From Christensenellaceae bacterium (GTDB lineage: Bacteria > Bacillota > Clostridia > Christensenellales > CAG-138), in assembly GCA_022510765.1 (NCBI GenBank), contig JAFLSU010000006.1, forward strand, positions 21,448-85,447: a stretch of 64,000 nt of DNA, given 5' to 3'. Of this stretch, positions 18,224 to 26,906 are shown one piece after another. Below the pieces are notes generated by a model. That model saw only the letters and a list, made by a program, of their open reading frames with translations. It made no database searches and was not told the DNA's origin. Numbering within the stretch: the stretch's first letter is position 1; each line of letters starts with the position of its first letter. Position numbers and translations under genes: made by a program.

Positions 18224-18252
18224 TTGCATGCTTCTTTCACTTGTGCTAAAAT
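18224..18252 (+). promoter_or_regulatory. Sigma-A-type promoter for the second HD-GHKL gene
   Basis: TTGCAT (18224-18229), 17 bp, TAAAAT (18247-18252). Confidence 0.55.
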
Positions 18253-18299
18253 GTATTTGTTAATTACTTTTTAGATAATAGAGGGAGGGTTTGCAGACT

Positions 18300-21032
18300 A
18301 TGAGTTCAGAACTGCTAATCCAGATTCCGAAAAGGCTTAATGAGAAATTATGCACGGATCAGTCATGGTCAGCAAAAGTTTCTAATGTGATTAGAAACAT
18401 AAAAGACTTACTCATTACCACTCCAACATTCTTTCCCGAATACACCAATCATGGTATCATACATGTTAACCATGTTTTAGATATAAGTGATAAGCTTATA
18501 CCGGATATTACTTTAAAGAATTTATCTCCAAAAGCTTTAGGGATGTATCTCATATCGGCAATGCTCCATGATATTGGGATGTTCATAAATTATGATGAAT
18601 TTAAGAAACTGATAGATAATACCGGCTCGTATACAAAGATTTCACCGTTAGATAACAAGACTTTGAAAGAGCATTGGGAAGCATATCTTTCCGAACTGCG
18701 GCGTTTCTCCGGTAAGACCCTGGTTCGTAAGTTCGGAACGACCGACATTAATTTTACTGAACTTCCACCCCATAGCAAAATGAACAGTACTGATGTTTTA
18801 GTCATTGGTGAATTCATACGGCGGCATCATCATAGTATTTCTCAGTATGTAATTCTGCATGGTTTGAAAGGCAATGATTTACTTAAAAACACCGGAATCG
18901 AATCCGATGATTTATACAGAAAAATAATAGGAATTACAGCCCGAAGCCACGGAATGAATGTCAGGGACACGGAAGCATATTTAGAGAGAAACTTTACTGA
19001 CGCTCGCAGACCAAATGATATAGCAATCTATTATCTTATGTGCGTGCTGCGTTTGGCCGATTATTTGGATGCCGGCGAGGAAAGAGCCTCTCATATTATA
19101 GAATCTATGTTCGTCAAACACTCAGAGACATCGAAAAAAGAGTATAGCTGGAATCAGTGTATACGTTACGAAGATTTTGGTTGGAATGGCTCAAAAGAGT
19201 TGCTTAATATCGAGGCGCAGCCGAATAACCCTGAACAGTTTATTAATGTTGAAAAATGGCTGAATTCGGTGCAGAACGAATTGGATCTATGCTGGGCAAT
19301 AATCGGCGAGAACTATGGCTTAAGTGAGCAGTTGCTTACCATTAGACGCATCAATTCAAATATTTTGAAAAAATCTTCCATCGAAGAATACGGGCGCAAG
19401 TTTTATACTAAACCTGTGTCATTAAGCGCGAACCCTGACATACTGAAACTTCTTATAGAACCTCTATACGGCGATAACCCAAGCTACGGTGTGCGTGAAC
19501 TGATACAGAACGCAACCGATGCTTGCAAGGAACGAAAGGAAAGAAGTGGGAACTATAAGGGAGAAGTCACCGTATCCCTCAACACTGAAGAAAAACGTTT
19601 GACCGTTAAGGACAATGGCGTCGGTATGAGCATAGATACAATTGTTAACTATTACTTATCTGCAGGCTCGACTTATAGAAACAGCGATGAATGGGCTAAG
19701 AGATACTCCAATTCACGCGGAAAATCGAAGGTTAAGCGCAACGGCAGGTTTGGGATTGGTGTTTTGGCGACCTTTCTTTTAGGAGGTTCTGCAACAATAA
19801 CAACAAGGCATATTGACGATGACCTTGGTTGGTCGTTCAGTATTCAGCTCAATCAGGACAATATTGAGATAAAAAGAACTGAAGCAGACATTGGAACTAC
19901 CGTTTCTGTTAAATTATCTTCAATGGCAGTAAATAAATTAATGGGGCACGCATCACCGAATTGCCCGAACTGGAATGAATGGTATTTCGATGATTTTCCA
20001 AAAGTATCATATTATCTCAATAATAATGCTCTTGATAACGTAGTTTTCGACACGATAACATGGCATGCATTAAAGCAGAAAGAGTACAAGCATTATCGTT
20101 GGGGTTACAGTTCAAAAAATGGTCAAGCTTGCATTTGTAACGGCATTGTAATTCCGATGATGCCTGGTTTTAATGTCAAGTATCGATCCCTTGTACGTAC
20201 TCCTAAATTAAGAATAGAAGATACAGAAGGCCGATTGCCCATCGATCTATCCCGTTCTGCACTATTCGAAATCCCCTGTCAGGAAGATCTATATGCTGAA
20301 TGTTGCAAATTCATTCTGGCAAAAGTGTTAACAGCCAATATTAAACAAATAAATAAAAGTGTACATTGGAGAATGCCACTTGACTCCAATTTATATTTTG
20401 CCGGATTCAGCATGATTTTTTCAAGGAATGGCTACTTATTAAACGATGCTGCATTTATGAAGATCGCCGGAATACAGCACCTGAATATTTTGTATTTGCA
20501 TGTTTATAATAGTGTAGATAATTTCACCATTACAAACGATATGCCGTTTGTAGTTAAACTGATATATGATGTTGCCGATACAGTGCATACTCTCTTAACG
20601 AGACCAGAAGTTATAGTTGATTCTGGTGTGAGCTGTAATATGCATTGTATTTTTTCGAAGTCAGCGATACGTGCGTCTATTCAAAATAGTATAAATCGAT
20701 ATAATCAATACTATCTTTCTGCAAATAAACTTTCTGCAAATAAACTTTCTGCAAATAAATTTACACATCTGAAACTTTGTGGAAATACTGGCAAATACGA
20801 CTTATGGGTGTCATCAGATCTACCCGAAATCGAAGCAAGTGATTTTGCAGATTTGGAGTGTATTATGGGCGCTAAGGTCGAGCTGCGATACGACGATCTT
20901 AGTGATGACATAATGTTTGGCATCGTTAAGAGATATATTCCGAGCAACACGTTTATTCCCTATGATTTAGAGGAACGCAAAAAACTATTCCCGAAAGCCT
21001 TTGAAGAGCTTAAGGAATACATGAACGATTAG
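18300..21032 (+). CDS. HD-domain phosphohydrolase fused to GHKL/HSP90-like ATPase (copy 2)
   Basis: HD-type signature: YTNHGIIHVNHV...SAMLHDIGM...ARSHG...VLRLADYLDAGEERAS. GHKL boxes: ELIQNATDA, KDNGVGM, GRFGIGVLATFLLGG. Same architecture as 8106-11063. Confidence 0.8.
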   Translation: MSSELLIQIPKRLNEKLCTDQSWSAKVSNVIRNIKDLLITTPTFFPEYTNHGIIHVNHVLDISDKLIPDITLKNLSPKALGMYLISAMLHDIGMFINYDEFKKLIDNTGSYTKISPLDNKTLKEHWEAYLSELRRFSGKTLVRKFGTTDINFTELPPHSKMNSTDVLVIGEFIRRHHHSISQYVILHGLKGNDLLKNTGIESDDLYRKIIGITARSHGMNVRDTEAYLERNFTDARRPNDIAIYYLMCVLRLADYLDAGEERASHIIESMFVKHSETSKKEYSWNQCIRYEDFGWNGSKELLNIEAQPNNPEQFINVEKWLNSVQNELDLCWAIIGENYGLSEQLLTIRRINSNILKKSSIEEYGRKFYTKPVSLSANPDILKLLIEPLYGDNPSYGVRELIQNATDACKERKERSGNYKGEVTVSLNTEEKRLTVKDNGVGMSIDTIVNYYLSAGSTYRNSDEWAKRYSNSRGKSKVKRNGRFGIGVLATFLLGGSATITTRHIDDDLGWSFSIQLNQDNIEIKRTEADIGTTVSVKLSSMAVNKLMGHASPNCPNWNEWYFDDFPKVSYYLNNNALDNVVFDTITWHALKQKEYKHYRWGYSSKNGQACICNGIVIPMMPGFNVKYRSLVRTPKLRIEDTEGRLPIDLSRSALFEIPCQEDLYAECCKFILAKVLTANIKQINKSVHWRMPLDSNLYFAGFSMIFSRNGYLLNDAAFMKIAGIQHLNILYLHVYNSVDNFTITNDMPFVVKLIYDVADTVHTLLTRPEVIVDSGVSCNMHCIFSKSAIRASIQNSINRYNQYYLSANKLSANKLSANKFTHLKLCGNTGKYDLWVSSDLPEIEASDFADLECIMGAKVELRYDDLSDDIMFGIVKRYIPSNTFIPYDLEERKKLFPKAFEELKEYMND
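20715..20759 (+). repeat. Three perfect tandem copies of a 15-bp unit inside the second HD-GHKL gene
   Basis: (CTTTCTGCAAATAAA)x3, encoding LSANKLSANKLSANK. Confidence 0.97.
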
Positions 21033-21188
21033 CTTCTAATACATTGTCCTCTCGGCAGCTGCCATTTGCAAGGGGATCATGCTGTATTGAAACTTATGCG
21101 CTTTCTGGCAACAGGTCGGAACCTCTTAATTTGAGCCGATCTTGTTATTGATACGCATTCCACCATGCACCTATCGTCAATATTGTGA

Positions 21189-21217
21189 TTGACCTCAACA
21201 AAATTTGATGCTAAAAT
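21189..21217 (+). promoter_or_regulatory. Sigma-A-type promoter
   Basis: TTGACC, 17 bp, TAAAAT upstream of the 21292 gene. Confidence 0.5.
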
Positions 21218-21291
21218 CTATGAGAATATTCTTTTAAAAGGAACCATTGCAACCTTTGCTATGCCAAGCCATGCAAAAGGAATGCAATGGC

Positions 21292-21867
21292 ATGGTAATT
21301 TTTATGTATCAGCAAAGCGTTGATAAGTCGGGAAATTCATCCAAAGCTGATGTCGTTCTGCTTGTCTTGCTCATTGTTTCATTCTTTCTCGTGGGGTCGA
21401 TTGCGCTATACCTTGAAAAAGTCTTTTCGAGCCCCGCTCCTCGCTATATCTTCATTGCAGCGGTGCTCATCGCAATCTACCTCATCTACAGGGCACGGCT
21501 CATCGGTTTTCGCTATACAATTTTTTACAAGGAACCCGAAGCCGTGTACGATCCCCGCTTCGACGACATGATAATACATGAGGACTATCCCTACCCCGTG
21601 GGTACGGTCATCTTTGAGCGCATCGTGAGTGCTAAAGGCACCATACTGCTTACGCTCACAGCTCAGGAGCTGGTTGCGGCAGTAGATCCGGGCGCCGATG
21701 CGTCCGCATATGGGGAGGTTCGCGATACATATAATTTCTCTCGCACTAAGCCTGAAAAATCGTACAGCCTCATTTACCGCAAGGACGGCAAGCTATGCAG
21801 GCTATATTTTAGTCCCGGCAAAGAGCTGCTTGGTTTCATCGAAAGCATCATGAATAAGGACGAGTAA
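21292..21867 (+). CDS. Hypothetical membrane protein with two predicted N-terminal TM segments
   Basis: VVLLVLLIVSFFLVGSIALYL and YIFIAAVLIAIYLIY hydrophobic stretches; the start is approximate. Confidence 0.55.
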   Translation: MVIFMYQQSVDKSGNSSKADVVLLVLLIVSFFLVGSIALYLEKVFSSPAPRYIFIAAVLIAIYLIYRARLIGFRYTIFYKEPEAVYDPRFDDMIIHEDYPYPVGTVIFERIVSAKGTILLTLTAQELVAAVDPGADASAYGEVRDTYNFSRTKPEKSYSLIYRKDGKLCRLYFSPGKELLGFIESIMNKDE

Positions 21868-21868
21868 T

Positions 21869-23320
21869 TTGGATTCTACTAATGCTAAGCTCATAGATGC
21901 GCTGAAAGGCTATGCAGATTCCGGTCCGGCGCGCTTTCATATGCCCGGACATAAAGGGTTTATGTCCTATGAGCCGTTTGGACATTTGGCTCCGCTTGAC
22001 GTTACAGAATTGACCGATACGGATGACCTTCATTCACCAAAAGGGGTTTTGCTTGGCCTTGAAAAGCGATATGCAAGTCTCTACGGCGCAAAAGCAAGTT
22101 TACTGCTTATTAACGGCTCAACAGCCGGCAATATCGCGATGCTGATGAGCCTTGGCTGCGGCAAGCGCATCCTCCTCGCAAGGAATTGCCATAGATCTGC
22201 GCTCTCAGGGATCGCGCTTGCGGGGCATGATGTAATTTCAATTTTTCCAAGCGAAACGTCGGGGGCGATCACTCCCGAGCAGGTTGACGCTGTGCTTAAT
22301 AAATCGCCCGCGGATGCAGTTTTCATCACCTCTCCGACGTATTGCGGCGTGTGTTGTGATGTCAAAGGCATTGCGGCAGCAACGCATAGACACGGCGCAT
22401 TGCTGTTTGTAGATAGTGCACATGGAGCGCACTTTCCGTTTTCGGAGCTGCTCCCCCCCGCCCCCGTTGATGCCGACGCATGGGTCGTTAGCTGCCACAA
22501 GACGCTGAATGCCTTTACTCAGACCGCAGTGCTGCATATCGGACAAAGCAATCCCATTTTAGCGGACGAAATGCGCCGTATGCTCTCACTGGTGCAGTCA
22601 TCAAGTCCCTCGTACCCGCTCATGCTTTCGCTTGAAAACGCGATCGATAATATTGGCGACTGGAATGCGCATTGCAAACGAATTCAGCTCCTCAGAAATC
22701 GGATTTCAGCCATGGATGGTATTCATCTATTTGAAACAGGGGATAATTCGAGACAGGATATTACGCGGCTTGTTTTCGGAGCTGATGGGATAACGGGATA
22801 TGAGCTGGGCGCTTTTCTTGAAGGCAATGGCATCTTTCCTGAAATGTGCGATATGGACAATGCCGTTCTCATAACGAGCCCGAACGACCCGGAGATTTGG
22901 TACGCACGTCTGATTGATGCGCTCGGCAAGCTGCCCCGGTCGAGCTCCTGTCAGTCCGTATCATGCGTGTATTTATCCCAGTCGTACGCTCGGACGACTG
23001 AGTCAGCCATCCGCCCGACAGGCTTCCTTGCGGTTAAAAATCCTACCAATGCGGGAAAATCTGCGTTATCCGTGCGCGAAGCGATGCTTGGCAAAACCGA
23101 ACTGCTGCCGCTCGATACGGCAGAGGGCAGAATATCCGCGCAGGCAGTCGGCATATACCCTCCCGGAGTTGCAACGCTCTTTCCTGGAGAGGTTATTGAG
23201 CAAAGCGCCATCGATATTCTTAAGCTGAACATATCCCTCGGAGCAAAGCTGTTTGGCACGGTGGACGGAATGGTATCCGTGGTCAAACAAACTGATGCCG
23301 CCGAAACAAAATTAGTTTAA
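21869..23320 (+). CDS. Orn/Lys/Arg decarboxylase-family (PLP, fold type I) protein, YaaO-like
   Basis: ARFHMPGHKG, DVTELTDTDDLHSPKG, STAGNIAMLMSL, VDSAHGAHFPFS, SCHKTLNAFTQTAVLHI. Confidence 0.9.
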   Translation: MDSTNAKLIDALKGYADSGPARFHMPGHKGFMSYEPFGHLAPLDVTELTDTDDLHSPKGVLLGLEKRYASLYGAKASLLLINGSTAGNIAMLMSLGCGKRILLARNCHRSALSGIALAGHDVISIFPSETSGAITPEQVDAVLNKSPADAVFITSPTYCGVCCDVKGIAAATHRHGALLFVDSAHGAHFPFSELLPPAPVDADAWVVSCHKTLNAFTQTAVLHIGQSNPILADEMRRMLSLVQSSSPSYPLMLSLENAIDNIGDWNAHCKRIQLLRNRISAMDGIHLFETGDNSRQDITRLVFGADGITGYELGAFLEGNGIFPEMCDMDNAVLITSPNDPEIWYARLIDALGKLPRSSSCQSVSCVYLSQSYARTTESAIRPTGFLAVKNPTNAGKSALSVREAMLGKTELLPLDTAEGRISAQAVGIYPPGVATLFPGEVIEQSAIDILKLNISLGAKLFGTVDGMVSVVKQTDAAETKLV

Positions 23321-23340
23321 AACGAGGCTCTTATTCGAAC

Positions 23341-24270
23341 ATGGTATCTGCTGCCGAACAACTGAAATCCGCATGCGCAAGCGGACGTGCGATGCACGGC
23401 TGCCTTGTTACAAGTGCCGACCCTGAGGCCGCCTCAAAACTGGTTTCGGAATGCGCCTCACTGCTGCTTTTCGGGAATGAAAACACCGACGCTCTTAAAC
23501 TCTCGGCGGATTACTTCGACCTTGACGGATCCGTAAAAATTGACGAACTTCGCTTTGTACGGCAGGAGCTGTATAAACAAACTTTCGGTGGTAAAAACCG
23601 CGTAGTTGTAATACGAAATGCGCATTTTTTGAACGATAATGCAATAAATGCGATGCTCAAGATGCTTGAAGAGCCGCCCGCTGGAACATACTTTTTCCTT
23701 ACTGGAATCGAGCAGCGTATATTGCCCACGGTGCGTTCGCGCTGTCTGACGGTGCGCCTTGGTACAACGCCTTTGCACACGGTTCGTGATGAGTTGAGCG
23801 CTATCGGTGCTTCTCGTGACGAAGCGGCATTATATGCCGCCATGGGTATGGGCATAGCTTCCCGCTCGGTGAAGCTGTACACCGACACGAGCTTTCGAGC
23901 TTTGCGAACCAATGCGATCAACGCCCTAATTGATATGTTGGCAGGTAAGCTCCCGTTTAATTGGGCAAAGTCCATCGGAAAGGATCGGGGGGCCGCGCGT
24001 GAATGCGTAGAATTCATGCTCGGCGTCTGCCATGATCTTCTCATGCTGGTAGGCGGCGGGCAGGTCGATATAAACCTCGATGTAAAGGATAGATTGACAA
24101 ACATCGCTGCGGGCTTTACAACGAACCGAATTAGCGGTATTATTAATAAATTGGTTGATGCAGCAATGCGGCTCAACACAAATGCAAGCTCCAATCTTAC
24201 CCTGGACGGTCTGATTGTTGAGATAACCGAAGCGCGTAAGTGGCAAACCCATCTACGCGAATCGCAATAA
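23341..24270 (+). CDS. holB: DNA polymerase III delta' subunit
   Basis: RVVVIRNAHFLNDNAINAMLKMLEEPPAGTYFFLTG...LPTVRSRC; followed by ricT. Confidence 0.88.
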   Translation: MVSAAEQLKSACASGRAMHGCLVTSADPEAASKLVSECASLLLFGNENTDALKLSADYFDLDGSVKIDELRFVRQELYKQTFGGKNRVVVIRNAHFLNDNAINAMLKMLEEPPAGTYFFLTGIEQRILPTVRSRCLTVRLGTTPLHTVRDELSAIGASRDEAALYAAMGMGIASRSVKLYTDTSFRALRTNAINALIDMLAGKLPFNWAKSIGKDRGAARECVEFMLGVCHDLLMLVGGGQVDINLDVKDRLTNIAAGFTTNRISGIINKLVDAAMRLNTNASSNLTLDGLIVEITEARKWQTHLRESQ

Positions 24271-25232
24271 AGGAAGGAAGCCTTTTAGATAAAGGCGCGG
24301 TACATATTGTGAAAAAGGTAGTAGAAGTAAAATTCAGGGACAGCGGCAAGGTTTATTATTTCGATCCACGCAATCTTGATATAGCAAAGGGCGACAACGT
24401 TATCGTCGAAACCGCAAGAGGGCTTGTGTTCGGGGATGTTGTTGACTCCCCGCGCGAGCTTCCGGATGAACAAATAGTAGCTCCGCTCAAACCCGTCGTA
24501 AGGGTCGCTACGAGCGAGGATCGGGAGCAACGAGAGTATTATTTGAATAAGGAAAAGGAAGCGTTTAAGATTTGTCAGCATAAGATAGAAGAACGCGGGC
24601 TTGTAATGAAGCTTGTTGATGCGGAATATGCGTTCAACGGTTCAAAGCTGACGTTCTATTTTACTGCTGACAGTCGTGTGGACTTTCGCGAGCTGGTCAA
24701 GGATCTTGCGTGCGTCTTTAAAACTCGCATAGACCTGCGCCAGATCGGTGTGCGCGATGAGGCAAAGAAATGCGGGGGGCTTGGCTCCTGCGGCCGCCCC
24801 GTCTGCTGCAGTGCTTTCCTGACCGAATTCATGCCCGTTTCGATCAAGATGGCTAAATCTCAGAATTTATCGCTTAATCCCACCAAGATCTCGGGCATAT
24901 GCGGCAGACTTATGTGCTGTCTGAAATACGAACAGGACTGCTATGAAACCATGCAAAAGCAAATGCCTCGTATCGGCAGCGAGTGTTCCACCGCCGATGG
25001 TGATGGCGTAGTCCTCGAAAACAATGTGATAACCGAAACAACCAAGGTCAAGGTGACACTTGCCGATGGAACGCTTGATGTTCGCAGCTATCCGTTCAGG
25101 GAGCTCGTACTCAAGTCAAACGGCTGTAATTGCACGGACTGCGCAGCTAAATGCAAAGGCGAAGACTGTGACGATACCGACGCTGAAACGGAAAACGGTG
25201 ACGAGATCCATCCCACCGATCAGGATGCCTGA
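24240..25232 (+). CDS. ricT: PSP1/RicT (YaaT) family protein; true start may be near 24309
   Basis: KKVVEVKFRDSGKVYYFDP, LRQIGVRDEAKKCGGLGSCGRPVCCSAFL, ISGICGRLMCCLKYE. Confidence 0.92.
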   Translation: MANPSTRIAIKEGSLLDKGAVHIVKKVVEVKFRDSGKVYYFDPRNLDIAKGDNVIVETARGLVFGDVVDSPRELPDEQIVAPLKPVVRVATSEDREQREYYLNKEKEAFKICQHKIEERGLVMKLVDAEYAFNGSKLTFYFTADSRVDFRELVKDLACVFKTRIDLRQIGVRDEAKKCGGLGSCGRPVCCSAFLTEFMPVSIKMAKSQNLSLNPTKISGICGRLMCCLKYEQDCYETMQKQMPRIGSECSTADGDGVVLENNVITETTKVKVTLADGTLDVRSYPFRELVLKSNGCNCTDCAAKCKGEDCDDTDAETENGDEIHPTDQDA

Positions 25233-25270
25233 GTAAAGCGAGATGTTCTCCCGGCCAACCATTTGTAACA

Positions 25271-25305
25271 AAAAGCAGCATCGTCATAAAACGAATGCTG
25301 CTTTT
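25271..25305. terminator. Bidirectional terminator between convergent ricT and ispF
   Basis: AAAAGCAGCAT ... ATGCTGCTTTT. Confidence 0.8.
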
Positions 25306-25340
25306 ATAATGCAAACAATTATTGCCTCGCCTTAACGACA

Positions 25341-25823
25341 TCAAACATCCTTAGCTACCATAGCAACCGCACGAGAGGTTATGCATTCGAGATTGCCCTC
25401 CGGCCCCGTATGCTCCGGCGTGGTGAATTTGACACTAACATCCGCAATGTCCATGCCGAATGCGTAAGAAGTATTCCTTCGCATATCGTCTCTGAACGCT
25501 GCAAGCTTTGGCTTTTGAGCGATTACGGTTGCATCGATGTTTGATATATAGAAGCCATGTTCCTTAACCAACTCCGCAGTTCGTTTAGCAAGGATGAGGC
25601 TTGAAATATCCCTGTACCCTTTGTCGTTATCAGGAAAATGCTGTCCAATGTCCCCAAGCGCACACGCGCCAAGCACCGCATCAATTATGGCGTGAACAAG
25701 TACGTCCGCATCAGAATGTCCCAGCAGCCCAAGCTCGAACGGTATTTCAACCCCTCCGATGATGAGCTTTCGCCCCTCGACCAGCCTATGCGTATCCTCT
25801 CCGTATCCAACCCTGAGCTTCAT
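25341..25823 (-). CDS. ispF: 2-C-methyl-D-erythritol 2,4-cyclodiphosphate synthase
   Basis: RVGYGEDTHRLVEGRKLIIGGVEIP, GLLGHSDADVLVHAIIDAVLGA, TTPEHTGPEG. Confidence 0.95.
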   Translation of the reverse strand: MKLRVGYGEDTHRLVEGRKLIIGGVEIPFELGLLGHSDADVLVHAIIDAVLGACALGDIGQHFPDNDKGYRDISSLILAKRTAELVKEHGFYISNIDATVIAQKPKLAAFRDDMRRNTSYAFGMDIADVSVKFTTPEHTGPEGNLECITSRAVAMVAKDV

Positions 25824-25884
25824 TTACGTTTCTCCTTTAATGCCTCCATCTGCTTTGGTTCCTTATCCGAATCATTTATCTCAA

Positions 25885-26592
25885 TTACTTTCCCGATCTT
25901 CTCTTAAGTAAGAATTCAAAATACGGAATATCCTCGGGTGTGGTAAGCTTTGAATTGCTCAAGCTGCCCTCGCTGTAAAACAGCCTGTTGCCCGCAGCTT
26001 GAAACAATGCCGCATCGTCGGTATACTCACCCTTTGCGGATTCATATGCGGCTAAGATTTCCATCCGTCTGAAACTCTGGGGTGTTTGCGCCGCGAGCAA
26101 AGTGCTTCTATCTACCACTTCGCCGCTCTTGGCGTTGCGAATCGTATCGATAACCGGTATCGAAGCAATGCCGCAGCCAAACTCCATTGCGCTAAGTATG
26201 CTTCTTGCGATAGTATCCTTGTCCACAAGGCAGCGGGCGCAATCATGGATTGAAACGATGTCGGCACTTGCAGCGGCAACCGCATTGTACACCGAGTCCT
26301 GACGCCTTGATCCCCCTCGAACGATCTTTACGGGAAAAGGCGCCTTTTTTGCAGCGGCCCGAGCGTCCTTCTCGGTCTCGTCCGATACGGCTATCACGGC
26401 CTCACTGGCGATCCCGGCGAATGCTTCGATGCACCATTCGATGGGCGTCCTGCCGCAGAGCCGCATGAGCATTTTGTTCCGACCCATGCGCGTGGACGAG
26501 CCTGCCGCAAGCAGTATCGCGCAGACGCTGCCGTAGGTTCGTTTGCTTGCCCCGCCGATGTTATCCGCATGATCGGTCATTGCGTTACTCAT
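25885..26592 (-). CDS. ispD: 2-C-methyl-D-erythritol 4-phosphate cytidylyltransferase
   Basis: AILLAAGSSTRMGRNKMLMRL, VSIHDCARCLV, AAQTPQSFR, TDDAALFQAAGN. Confidence 0.93.
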   Translation of the reverse strand: MSNAMTDHADNIGGASKRTYGSVCAILLAAGSSTRMGRNKMLMRLCGRTPIEWCIEAFAGIASEAVIAVSDETEKDARAAAKKAPFPVKIVRGGSRRQDSVYNAVAAASADIVSIHDCARCLVDKDTIARSILSAMEFGCGIASIPVIDTIRNAKSGEVVDRSTLLAAQTPQSFRRMEILAAYESAKGEYTDDAALFQAAGNRLFYSEGSLSNSKLTTPEDIPYFEFLLKRRSGK

Positions 26593-26857
26593 CCTCGCCC
26601 GAATCGTTCAGACTATCGGTAATTATGCGGTACATGCTGTCCGCTTCCTCCTTGCGAACGGTTTCCTTCACCATCAGCACCTCGGCCGTAAGCTTCTTTG
26701 CGCCCATGCGAACGGTTATCACATCGCCAACATTTACATCGGTCGCAGGTTTTGCTATCTTGTCGTTTATCGAAACGCGCCCCATTGAGCAAGCTTCGTT
26801 AGCGACCGTCCTGCGCTTGATTATTCTCGATACTTTTAAATATTTATCCAGTCTCAT
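26585..26857 (-). CDS. S4-domain RNA-binding protein, RqcP/YabO-like
   Basis: MRLDKYLKVSRIIKRRTVANEACSMGRVSINDKIAKPATDVNVGDVITVRMG. Confidence 0.85.
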   Translation of the reverse strand: MRLDKYLKVSRIIKRRTVANEACSMGRVSINDKIAKPATDVNVGDVITVRMGAKKLTAEVLMVKETVRKEEADSMYRIITDSLNDSGEDE

Positions 26858-26906
26858 AGGTTTCCTCCCTTTTATTAATATTTTATACTGATAATTTGGC
26901 TGTGTA

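Noticed and set aside
20711-20950. 79-aa minus-strand ORF with FAESLFAESLFAE repeats
   Set aside because: Reverse-strand reading of the 15-bp tandem repeat in HD-GHKL copy 2.
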